Below the pieces are notes generated by a model. That model saw only the letters and a program-made list of their open reading frames with translations. It had not been told where the DNA came from and made no database searches. A stretch of DNA of 64,000 nt from Acanthosepion pharaonis (Eukaryota > Mollusca > Cephalopoda > Sepiida > Sepiidae). Shown here in pieces: positions 35,810 through 45,005 of this stretch. The position numbers and the translations under genes were made by a program. How positions within the stretch are numbered: the stretch's first letter is position 1; each line of letters begins with the position of its first letter. The stretch spans positions 5,569,501-5,633,500 of the forward strand of contig CAHIKZ030002024.1 of NCBI GenBank assembly GCA_903632075.3, given 5' to 3'.

Positions 35810-35965
35810 TGCACGGTCAATCTAGTTGTGATGTTTGGTACTTCAAATGTCCGAATCTCGACTGACGCGCTCAACACTATTCTGCCAGACTTGCCACTGC
35901 TAGTCTTACTTATTATATATGGGAGAGTCCATTACCAAAGAATAGGTACTATGGCATAACAATTA
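35810..35965. repeat. Dispersed repeat, relative of the 53.0-kb insertion
   Basis: caatctagttgtgatg through gggagagtc and the following about 30 bp match 53045-53220 with substitutions; the (CTA)n run there is absent here. No coding capacity is apparent. It is probably a copy of the same nonautonomous element that interrupts the LINE at 52926-53248. Confidence 0.65.
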
Positions 35966-35974
35966 CCATAACCA

Positions 35975-36300
35975 TTATAATCGAAATAAGATAATCTGAA
36001 GTAGCAAAGTCAGGTGAGTCGGAGGCGTATAGATGAACATCCTAGCTAAGCCAAAATTTATGCCAGGACTGCAAAGAAATGTGAGGTCCAGCGTTGTCCT
36101 GATTAAAGGCAAAATTCTTTTGATTGGCCAATTACAGGTGTTCTTCATCAATTAATGCCTTTAAACGGTTCAATTGGTAACAGTACTTCCTTGTTGATAA
36201 AGTACATCAAAACGATCTGCGGGAACTACGAGGTAACCTTGACGTAAGACCCCCTTATCAAAGAAAGCCCGAATTGTGTTTTTGAACAAATATCTTCACA
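35975..36300 (-). pseudogene. Mariner-type transposase fragment
   Basis: On the minus strand the order is NTIRAFFDKGVLRQGYLV, then VLYQQGSTVTN, then QDNAGPHISLQSWHKF near 36090, and SPDFATSDYLIS near 36010. The DNAGPH block and the SPD..TSDY block carry the second and third catalytic aspartates of a mariner transposase. Frame breaks are present and neither the N-terminus nor terminal repeats are seen. Confidence 0.65.
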
Positions 36301-36440
36301 ATTCTCTAAGTATACATATCTTCTGTGTTTTCTATCCTAACGTAAACGAAATCAAATTTTTACAAAATGGATTAAATCTGACTTATTTTTCATTTATCTA
36401 TTTAAACGTTATTTTTTAATGGATACCCATATTCGTGTAC
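36255..36440. repeat. Dispersed repeat paired with 48250-48430
   Basis: Both copies share a ttttgaaca start, tctgctgt-like and cataacgtaaa-like segments, aaaatggattaaatc, a tttaaacgttattttt block and atggatac. The 36.3-kb copy directly adjoins the mariner fragment, so this may be noncoding sequence of that element family. Confidence 0.65.
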
Positions 36441-36574
36441 ATGTTCTGTTTTTATTTGATTATTAAACAGTATATTTATTTATTTACATCTACCGGCCTG
36501 AATGATAGTAGAATAATGAAGAACATGAACTAGCAGCTGCACCTGCATACGAATAGGTAATTACTTTAGTAAAT

Positions 36575-37462
36575 GCATAAAAATAAAAAGGATTGTAAGA
36601 CAAGGATGCTTCTTCTCACCAGACTTATTCAACCTGTAGAGCGAAGCCATTCGAAGAGAATTAGAAGCCCTACCAAGATTAATTATTGGCGGCCACAATA
36701 TTAACAACATAAGATATGCAGATGGCACAGTGTTGACAGCAGGCATAGAAAGAAAACTACAAGAACTCATACAGAAGTTAGTTAAGGAAAACGAGAAGAA
36801 AGGACTAAACATCAATTGATAGAAGTATAAATGAATGGTTGTTAGTAAAAGGGAACAGCTTAAAATGAAAATTATAAATCAGAGATACCTAAATCAACAG
36901 GAACAACAATTTAGACATCTGCAGAGGATGAAATAGGCAACATGGAAATCCGAAGGTGCATTGCGATAGCAAAAGATGCCTTCCAAAAGCTAAGTAAAGT
37001 ATTAAGAAACAGTTAAAAAATATTGTTAGAAACATAATAAACGAGAATTGAAATGTTACATAAGTCATTCTGTATAGCAGTGAATGCTGAACACTCATTG
37101 CAAATGAAAAAGAGATTTGAAGCAACAGAAATGTGTTTATGCAGAAGGATGCTGAGATTACCATGGACCGAGCATAAAGTTCTTGAAACAATAACAACAA
37201 AAACGTCACTTAACATCAGGAAGAGAGAGTTGAAATTTTTGGGGTACATAATGAGGAAAGAAGGCTTGGAAAATTTGATACTCATAGGAAAGATTGTAAG
37301 AGAGACAGAGGAAAGTAATGCACAATCTATCTGGCGGTTGAATGGATGGTGGTACGAACTTTGGGAGACATTTCAAAAAGACAAGTGTTATATAATAGTT
37401 ACAAGAGACAGGAAATTGTGGAGAGGCATAATCGTAAACATCCCGAAGAGAAGCAACACATA
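36575..37462 (+). mobile_element. Non-LTR retrotransposon RT, palm to C-terminus, inactivated
   Basis: The plus strand reads RIVRQGCFFSPDLFNL, a stop, REALP-like text, NIRYADGTVLTAGIERKLQE and KGLNIN. YADG replaces the catalytic YADD, so the second metal-binding aspartate is lost. The tail follows: MEIRRCIAIAKDAFQKLSKV, MKKRFEATEMCLCRRMLRLP, FLGYIMRKEGLENLILIGKI, LWRGIIVNI. It is the most complete copy of this family here but has several stops and lacks fingers and endonuclease. Confidence 0.8.
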
Positions 37463-37477
37463 GAAGAAGAATGATGG

Positions 37478-37740
37478 ACAATCTCGTTACAGATGAAGAA
37501 CAGACTTGAAGCAACAGAAATGTGGCTCTACAGAAGGATGCTGAGAATACCATGGACCGAACATGGGAGCAACGACGAAGTTCTAGGGACAATGACAACG
37601 AAAAGTTCACTTCCACTTTACACCAGGAAAGGGGAGTTGAATTTTTTGGAGAATATAAAGAGGAAAGAAACAGGAAATTGTGGAGAGGCGTGATCGCTAA
37701 TGTCTCGAAGAGGCGCGGCACAAAGAAGAAGAACACTTGC
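37478..37740 (+). mobile_element. Second RT C-terminal fragment of the same LINE family
   Basis: It restarts at MKNRLEATEMWLYRRMLRIP, continues with WTEHGSNDEVL and LYTRKGELNFLENI, and ends in KLWRGVIANVSK-type sequence. It partially duplicates the tail of 36575-37462. A mariner element is inserted 12 bp beyond its 3' end. Confidence 0.75.
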
Positions 37741-37752
37741 CATAATATTGTA

Positions 37753-39011
37753 TCATGTCATCCCATAAGTTCTGTCCGAATTTTGAATAAAGAAAACAAT
37801 TAATTACAGATTCAATCAACAATGTATTTTCCCTGATTATCTATGACTTCCTTCCATCTATTAGCAAGCTTACTAATTCCATTACTGTAAAAGTCTTTTG
37901 GCTTTGATTCGAAGAACTCACAAATGTCAGTTTTAACCTCTTCCTGTGTTACAAAAGCTGTTTCTTCCAAATGATTCTGTAAGCTACGAAACAAATGGTA
38001 GTCTGAAGGAGCAAGATCGGGAGAATAAGGTGGATGAGGAATTTTCTCCCAAGTTCTTCGATCTTTTGTGACGTGATTCTTGCTGTGTGGGGTCGCGCAT
38101 TGTCCTGATAAAACATCACCTCTTTTCGATTCCCTAGAGCAGGTCGTTTTTCCACAAAGCTTGGTTCAAATGCTCTAATTGCTGACAGTATATTTGAGGA
38201 TTAATTGTTGCATTAGGTGGTAAGGATTCAAAGTGGATTATTCCTTGGTGATCCCACCAGATTGAAAGAAGAACCTTTTGCCCATGAAGTTCCCTTCTCA
38301 GCTGTGGCTGGGGTTATTACCCTTTACCAAGCCACTGTCTACGACTCTTAACATTTCGATAAAAGATCCAGTTTTCGTCGGCAGTCACAAGTCTATCCAA
38401 AAAAGGTGAAATAATTTGGCGAGAATGGAGAGAAGAGATGTCAACTCGAGATTTGAAGTTGTTTTCAGACAATTCATGAGGCACCCATTTTCCAAGTTTA
38501 GGAACTTTTCCAAGTTGTTGAAGATGACGATGAACAGTTGTGTGGTTTGAACTGAGAACCACAGCCAATTCCTCAACTGATAAAGCAGGATTTTCTTCAG
38601 GGGCTGCTTCAAGAAGCTTTTCATCAAGTTCAACTGGACGTCCGGTTCGATCTTCATCTTCAAGGGTGAAATCTCCACCTCTGAATTTTTCAAACCATTT
38701 TCTGCAAGTTCTTTCATTCACACATTCCTCTCCATAAACTGAGTGAATGTTTCTAGCCGCTTCGGCTGCTAAGTTTCCTTTCTTGAACTCATAGAGCATT
38801 ATGTGCCTCAAATGATTCTTGGATACTTCCATGTTAGCAGGGTTTTAATCAAACAAAATTTAATTTTATTGTTCTCTGAAATAAAATTTGATCAGTTTAA
38901 ATGCATCTAAACACAAAAATAATGTTCAGCTCCATTAGACATTATAAAATACTCTTTAAATTTCGTTTAAGAAAAAGTTAAAATTCGGACAGAAATTATA
39001 GGATCACCTGA
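37753..39011 (-). mobile_element. Mariner element with 32-bp TIRs and TA flanks, 1259 bp
   Basis: The left end starts tcatgtcatcccataagttc and the right end, reverse complemented, tcaggtgatcctataatttc; both then continue ctgtccgaatttt. By hand 28 of 32 positions match. TA dinucleotides flank both ends (37751-37752 and 39012-39013), the mariner target. One transposase pseudogene fills the interior on the minus strand. Length and structure match a complete mariner; it is inserted beside LINE sequence. Confidence 0.92.
37812..38832 (-). pseudogene. Mariner transposase (DD34D), broken
   Basis: The start is MEVSKNHLRHIMLYEFKKGN at 38832. An HTH-containing N-terminal region follows, with ERTCRKWFEKFRGGDFTLED and TTVHRHLQQLGK, then the mariner signature WVPHEL and VTADENWIFY with the first catalytic Asp. 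Two adjacent stops lie near 38315. In the same frame beyond, RRELHGQKVLLSIWWDHQGI continues. YQDNARPHTA (second Asp) near 38090 and SPDLAPSDYHLF (third) near 38015 are in two other frames, implying one-base indels near 38145 and 38045, the former near an A-run. The C-terminus ends NRWKEVIDNQGKYIVD. All three acidic residues are retained. Confidence 0.9.
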
Positions 39012-39196
39012 TAGAAGGATATCGCAAGACATAGTTTCCTTTCCATCTCACCAGATACACTGCATCATCTTCGGAAAGCACAGTGACATGTGTTCTGAGC
39101 CGCTTTAGAATGTTGGGGGTCATGCCTCTCAGTAACTTCCTATCTTTTATACATCTAAGTAATGTTTATCTACTTACTATCCTTGACACTACTAGT

Positions 39197-39454
39197 ATAT
39201 TTAGCTACCCCGCCCCACGAGGGTTGCATGTGGCACAAGGCCGGTTTAACGTGGGTTCTCCGAGCCCGTAGGCTCGGCTAAAAATATTCCCTTTCCAACC
39301 CGTATAAACGGGTTCAGGAGCAGTCTACATCCCCGAACGAGACTCTACCCTTCGGCGGAGCCTCGTACGGGTTCTTCTCTGTACGAAGGCAGAGAGTTCG
39401 ACTGTCTAACTGGAACAGATCGCAGCCAGTCTATAACTAGTTTCTACTACTAGT
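39197..39454. mobile_element. GC-rich, hairpin-rich insertion in LINE, flanked by 9-bp direct repeat
   Basis: The flanks actactagt at 39188-39196 and 39446-39454 are identical, as expected of a target-site duplication. The interior is GC-rich and full of short perfect hairpins, for example gagcccgtaggctc, aacccgtataaacgggtt, and a longer set around ctacccttcggcggagcctc and gtacgggttcttctctgtac. No open frame. Family unknown to me. Confidence 0.5.
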
Positions 39455-39774
39455 TCTGACATTAATTTACACAAGTTCGTTAGAAAGCTTTCCCGCAGTT
39501 TCCCCTTGAAGCTCTTGCATTTAATGTCTCGTAAGTATAACATTATCCTAGCTCATTTTCCGCGTTATGATTTCTAGAAAATTCATCAGACTCTTTCTGA
39601 TAAGTGTTATTTTTGTTTCTATTTTCCTTAAAACTTCCTAATTGCTCATATTCCCCCTCCATTGTATTCTCAGCATCATTCAGGCGAACCACACTTCTCT
39701 ATCTGTGCAGCATTCACTGCAATAGAGGAGAATTGATATTACATAGCAGATCAACATCCATATATTTGCTTCTA

Positions 39775-39913
39775 CTTGGGTACTTCGAGTCGGTGTAGTG
39801 GTTAGCAAACTTGTCTTGCTAGAACAATTAAAACTGAGTAGCGGGTTCGTTCCTCATTTCGAGCCCCATACCTTCAGTCTTGTGCCGCATCTAAGCTTCG
39901 CTTGGTAAATCCC
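39775..39913 (+). mobile_element. SINE-B copy with 14-bp target-site duplication
   Basis: The flanking tatatttgcttcta at 39761-39774 and 39914-39927 is identical. The 139-bp element has the A-box region ggtgtagtggttagcaaac, tcttgctagaacaat, a B-box-like gggttcgttcc, and the end cttgtgccgcatctaagctt. It is inserted in the minus-strand LINE. Confidence 0.9.
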
Positions 39914-40229
39914 TATATTTGCTTCTAATTAAAATGTCCTCATACATTTGTTTATCTTTTAGAAGGCTCCCTTCATTATTCCAATGTATCTTTTGGCTTC
40001 TATGCCATGTTTTTCGTCGTCTGTTAAAACACTTTCCATTGTTCGATTAATGCGTAGCTCGGAGCTTGAGCTGTTTCTCATACTAACAACTATTCTGTTT
40101 TCTTAGAATTAAAGGTGTATCCTTTCTTCCAGCCTTTTTACTATCTTGACTAGATCTTTAATATTTATTTCTGTCTGCCATCAACCTGGTATCATCTGCG
40201 TATTCTAAAGCGGAACCCTCAGTGGAATA

Positions 40230-40620
40230 AAACATTTGCACGCACAAAATTGTAAGAAGCTGTGACAGAGACCAGCCGACACTTCAAAATAAAACTTGAC
40301 GCACAACAATTTTTAATGTCTCCCAGCTAAGCTTGATCGTCTGTGGAGCGTAAATATTCACACGAAACTCTATGGAATGAAGTCAAAATAATTACAGGAT
40401 AAGATAAATAAAGGAATCTACGCAATTACTAAAATATAGACACAACAGATTTCGCAACTCACGTGATATTCAGGCATTGTGTATTTTTTTTCGGGCCAGC
40501 ACATTTCCAAGAATTGTCGAGGAAGCAGATGTTTTTATCTAGTTACCATGTGTAGATGTTTATAACGAAGTCTGTAGAACATGTTTCTGTGGATTAGTGC
40601 ATCAACCGGTTTTTAATTCC
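40230..40620. other. No gene recognised
   Basis: Unassigned AT-rich sequence. Confidence 0.4.
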
Positions 40621-40624
40621 GAAT

Positions 40625-40830
40625 TGATATTCTCTCTGGTGGCCAACCAATGCTAGTGAGCTTTGTCTGCCGTACTATTTAACCTAGACTTAAGATAAAT
40701 ACAAAATGGATTCATACCTTTTCAAAGAGTATTGTTCAAAAATAAACTTAACAATCTCGCTCGGAATTCAAACTCGGCAAGCTTATTTCGTGTTCCGAGT
40801 CGCTAACCAAGAATATAAATTACACTACAG
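40625..40830 (-). mobile_element. Degenerate SINE-A copy
   Basis: It preserves ggccaaccaatgctag-, aaaatggattcatacctttt- and tcggaattcaaactcggc-like segments in SINE-A order on the minus strand, with the head decayed near 40800. Confidence 0.5.
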
Positions 40831-41049
40831 GGCATTGCATCTGACGTGCATATGAACGCCTCCTCAGAGCAAGGTTTGTAATCCAAATTACATCAAGAGA
40901 ACCAATTTTTCTCCTGTTATTATAGTATAATAGGCTGAGTGGCCATGGCTTCACAGATGATTTTACACATTAGCCTCGCTCCTGCATACCTTTGACGTAA
41001 AATGGAAACACAAAGTAAATTAATAGTAACAGCAGAAGACAGTTGATTG

Positions 41050-41665
41050 GCACTCATATCCCATGTTGGATGATGGCTGCCATATTTCATAATGTAATTT
41101 TGGCTCCTATATCCCATGCTGGATCTTTGGCATCCGTATCCCATGATGGAATTTGGCTCCCATATCCCCTGGAGGGTTTATAGCTCCCACATCTTGAGGT
41201 AGAACTTTGGCTCCCATATCCCATGGAGGGTTTCCAGCTCCCATATACTATAGTGAAACTTTGGATCCCATATCTCATGGAAGGTTTATAGTTCCCATAT
41301 CTCGTAGTGAAACTTTGGGTCCCATATCCCATGGAGGGGTTATAGCTCCCATATACTATGGTGAAATTATGGATCCCATATATTATGGTGGAACTTTGAC
41401 TCTCATATCCCGTGGTGGAACTTTTGCTCCCATATCCCATGGTGAATCTTTGGCTCCTAATCCAATGGTGGAACTTTAGCTTCCATATCCCATAGAGAGT
41501 TTCCCGCTCCCATATCCCGATGTGAAAATTTGGCTCCCATATCCTATGGTGGACTTTGGTTCCCACATTCCATTTAGGATTTCTGGCTCCCATATACTGG
41601 GATGAAACTTTGACTCCTATAACTCATAGGGGAACATTGGCTCCCATATTTCATGGTGGAACTTT
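41050..41665. repeat. 30-bp minisatellite organised as about 60-bp dimers
   Basis: About 20 units built on ggctcccatatcccatgg with alternating spacers (gagggtttatagctcc versus tggaactttggctcc). Because the unit is about 30 bp, both strands remain open for long stretches: minus 41087-41593 reads tyrosine/glycine/serine-rich MGYGSQSST-type decapeptides, and plus 41207-41479 reads APISHGG-type decapeptides. Open frames on both strands in the same place argue that neither is selected as coding. Confidence 0.85.
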
Positions 41666-42304
41666 GGCTATAAAAGGAAGTAAACATAAATTCGAACATT
41701 CGCGTTTCGAATCGTTAACACCACCCGCACATCCATGGCATATGTATCCTTCTCAAATCATTTTAACAGACAGACAGTAACATAGGAAAACCAACAATAA
41801 AAATAAAAGAAACGAGGAATTTGAAAATAGTATTTAAATATGCAAGGGGTAACGAAATTCATCTCTTATATGCATTATGGCGCATTAAGCGAAGAAGATC
41901 TTTTACTCTACAAGGGCACCGGATCATTTAAACTGTAGAGGCATTGGATGAATTATGTTATTATATATTCTGAATGATCGTAACTACTTTGAATCAAGTT
42001 CTTCAAAAATGAAAACCAGCGTTCCAAAAAGCAATAACTATTTTTATTTTAAAACAAAACACTAGATGTCAAATAAGAATTTTTTTTTTACATTTGGATG
42101 TTTCAGCCTTAAAGAAACGTGCTTATGAATAGTAATAGAACTTCGATTGTTGAGCCGAGTGTTCATGGGTCCGCGGATGACTTTACGAACAAACCAACCT
42201 CATTTCTTCATTCCCTTTAAAACACGATGTAAAATAAAAACAACAAAAAAACAAACAAAAAAAACAAAACAAAGGAAACTTAAACTTAATATGTACAGTG
42301 ATAA

Positions 42305-42545
42305 TCAAAATTTCTAGAGCACATAATGAGGAAAGAGGACTTGGAAAATCTGATACGCACATGACAGATTGAATGCAAAAGGGACAGAAGAAAACAATGC
42401 ATAACAGATTTAGTTGGCTTTTGTAAATGGATGGCGGAATAAAGTTTAGGAGATAAAAAAGATAAAGGTTATTAAAAACTATGAAGGACAGGAAATTGTG
42501 GAGAGCCACTATCTCCTACGTCCTGAACGAATATAGCACATAGAA
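42305..42545 (+). mobile_element. Non-LTR RT C-terminal fragment
   Basis: The plus strand reads KFLEHIMRKEDLENLIRT, and ends KLWRATISYVLN with a stop soon after. This is the terminal part of the family seen at 19.4 and 36.6 kb, with frame breaks. Confidence 0.75.
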
Positions 42546-42640
42546 GAAGACACAAAATTTCAAAGCCTAACGTAATTCGTTTCGTTCACAGTTTTAATGC
42601 ATTAATCCAAGAAGTTCATTTACACTAGAGAGGCATTGGG

Positions 42641-42781
42641 AATCTCGGGGTGGTTTAATGGTTAGAAAGCTTGTCTCGTTAAAACAATTACGACTGAGTA
42701 GTGAGTGCAATCCTCACTGGGTGCCCCATACTTTCGACCTGGTGCTACATCTGAGCTACGCTTGGAAAATCACTACGCTAA
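42641..42781 (+). mobile_element. SINE-B copy with 12-bp target-site duplication
   Basis: The flanking agaggcattggg at 42629-42640 and 42782-42793 is identical. The 141-bp element contains ggtggtttaatggttagaaa, gcttgtctcgttaaaac, a B-box-like gtgcaatcctc and the SINE-B end (ggtgctacatctgagctacg). Confidence 0.9.
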
Positions 42782-43223
42782 AGAGGCATTGGGTCTGGTA
42801 TGCATGAGAAAGAAAGAGCATGCCTTCTCAGAACGAGATTTGTTATTCATATTGCAAGAAAAACATTCATTTTTTTCTGTTATTGCATATTTAAATTGAT
42901 CTTTACAGTTGGATGTTTCAATCTGACTGAAGTGTGCTTATGAATAATAATAAAACTTTTAACGTTGAGCCATGAGCCCGCAGGTGATCTTGAAAACCAA
43001 CCTCGCTCTTGCATACCTTTTTATATATGTGACACACGAAAGACATTTATGGAGTCTTGAGTCGTTTTTTTTTTGTATTTCACTTCTTTCCTTTTCGTTA
43101 TTATTTTTTTTATTTTTCTTCATTTTTTACCTCCCTTTAACCTTTTACGTTATATTGGCTACCCGAAAGCAGCGTCTTTAATTTGAAATTTGTAATCATT
43201 GTTTTTCTTTATACTTTTTTCTA

Positions 43224-44805
43224 CACTGCGTGCCACATTATTATCGAGATAACTTTTTTCTAAAATTTAAAAACCGTCCAATCAATTCACACAAATTTTC
43301 ACACAGTATTGGCAACACTGAGCTGCGCAATCACTGAAATTTTCGTACTGATCTACGCAATGTAAACAAACTGGCGCCATATTTGTTATCAGCACAGTGA
43401 TTTGAGCGTGCCAAATTATTAGAAAAGTGTAAGAATTTAGTGAAAAGATGGGCTGTAAAAGCAGTTTAAGTAATGCTGAAAAGAAAACTATCACCTCAGA
43501 AGTCTCAAAAGGTAAATCTACCCTAGAAATTTTTAAAATGATAGGGAAGTGTCATCAAACTGAAAAATTCACTGCCGACCCTACACAAGTACGCAAAAGG
43601 GCATATAAAGGCAAGCCGAGGGTTATTTCACGTAATCTCATGTCACGACTTAAACCAGAGGCCACGAAGAACCCTGGACTTACTAGTCAAGAGCTTTTCA
43701 ATCGTATTGGGGATCCTACTGTATCTAAAAGTACTCGGTGTCGGTATCTGAGGGAAATAGCAACAACAGTCAAACCTGTATCGAAGTCTCCTTTGACGAG
43801 AAATCACATTCAAAATCGATTGAAATGGGCCGAGGACAATATGAAGATTGACTTCTCTAAAGTTTTGTTCACAGACGAAACTCGAGCAACATTTAATGGG
43901 CCAGATAGATAGTGAAAAGGCTGGGTAATGAACGGACAGAAACGCCATCAGTGTTTGAGATGCCAACAAGGCGGTGGAGGCATAATGATCTGGGGTGATA
44001 TTATTGTAAACACATTAGTGGGCCCATGGAGAGTACCAGATGACGTCAAAATGACTGCTGATGCATACATAGCGTTTATGAAGGAGCATTTTGAACTGTG
44101 GATGAAAAGGCAAAGAGTTGCTTTCAGAAGGGCCATTGTTTTTTTACGCAAGATAATGCTCCCTCACACGCTGCTCACAAGACTACTGAATATTTTAAAC
44201 AGTTAGGCTTCGATGGACCTCGAAAAATGAAGTAGCTAGCAAATTCTCCGGATTTGAACTCAATCGAAAACCATTGGCGCATCATGAAGCGAAGACTGTA
44301 CGCCAACGGACGACAATTCAGGAGCAACGCTGAGTTGTGTGAAGCAATTCTTGACATATCTCGCGGCATTACAGGAGATGACATCCTACAATTAACAAAT
44401 TCTATGGATCGTCGACTTTTTAAAGTAATTTCAAAACAGGGAAAGCACATTCCCTATTAATTTGTTTAAAACTGTGCCTTTGTTTGTATCCGTTATTATT
44501 TGTTTGATTATCTTATTTGTTAGCTTCTTTTGATCATAAACATTCACGTTCAACATTAATAAACGTTTTGTTTGCTCAATTCTGGGAATTTTACTAAACC
44601 TTTCTAATAATTTGGCACAGTCAAATCACCGCGCTAATAACAAATATGGCGCCAGTTTGTTTACATTGAGCAGATCAGTACGAAAATTTCAGTGATTGCG
44701 CAGCTCAGTGTTGCCAATATTGTGTGAACGTTTTGTGTGAATTGATTGGACGGTTTTTGAAATATTAGAAAAAAAGTTATCTCGATAATAATTTGGCACG
44801 CAGTG
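43224..44805 (+). mobile_element. Tc1-superfamily element with about 200-bp terminal inverted repeats, 1582 bp
   Basis: The ends are cactgcgtgccac on the left and ggcacgcagtg on the right, flanked by TA (43222-43223 and 44806-44807). The inverted repeats continue inwards through ttattatcgagataac, ccgtccaatcaattcacac, gctgcgcaatcactgaaatt, and tgtaaacaaactggcgccat, reaching about 43430 and 44605. Long TIRs of this kind occur in some Tc1-type families. The interior is a single broken transposase gene. Confidence 0.92.
43448..44460 (+). pseudogene. Tc1-type transposase (apparent DD37E), broken
   Basis: The start is MGCKSSLSNAEKKTITSEVS. A helix-turn-helix region follows with STLEIFKMIGKC, then LTSQELFNRIGDPTVSKSTR. 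The first catalytic Asp is in VLFTDETRATFNGPD. Two successive in-frame stops follow at about 43910-43915, then KGWVMNGQKRHQCLR and GGGGIMIWGDII. A one-base shortage in the T-run near 44137-44143 shifts the frame just before TQDNAPSHAAH (second Asp). A TAG at about 44232 replaces an expected Trp before LANSPDLNSIENHW (Glu). I count 37 residues between Asp and Glu. The end is SKQGKHIPY. Confidence 0.9.
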
Positions 44806-45003
44806 TATTCTTCTTATATTTTTCATTAAAAAAATGTAACTCACTAGCATCGCATTTAAAACACTTCTGTGCAATTTTATTTTTTCGCTACGTAGCAGTG
44901 ATACTCGTATAAGCCATCTGTTTACATTTAACAACATAGATCTTCTACCCGATGAGCTGGTAATTCAGCGAAATTTAGTAGCACACTAAAACGTAGGTAC
45001 ATG
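44806..45003. other. Spacer between two transposons
   Basis: About 200 bp of AT-rich sequence separating the two Tc1-type elements; nothing else seen. Confidence 0.6.
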
Positions 45004-45005
45004 TA

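Larger units (their letters stand above)
39085..40220 (-). mobile_element. Non-LTR RT fragment on minus strand, twice interrupted
   Basis: From right to left on the minus strand: LEYADDTRLMADR near 40200 (RT catalytic box intact), C-terminal blocks near 39640-39720 (RMMLRI-like), a diverged FLGHIMRKE block near 39560, and the closing LLRCIKDRKLLRGMTPNI block at 39085-39185. A SINE-B (39775-39913) and a GC-rich hairpin-rich segment (about 39197-39445) sit inside. Multiple stops make it nonfunctional. Confidence 0.7.
41840..43025. repeat. Diverged direct duplication with offset about 815 bp
   Basis: ttggatgtttcag (42094) and ttggatgtttcaa (42909) start matching tracts containing gtgcttatgaata, gttgagcc and accaacctc. 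Upstream, gaggcattgg is found near 41938 and 42631. The interval between copies contains a LINE fragment and a SINE-B. A relative of the end segment is near 40960. Confidence 0.6.

Noticed and set aside
43643..44450. Minus-strand frames at 43643-43969, 43948-44151 and 44175-44450
   Set aside because: They are antisense shadows of the Tc1-type transposase on the plus strand.
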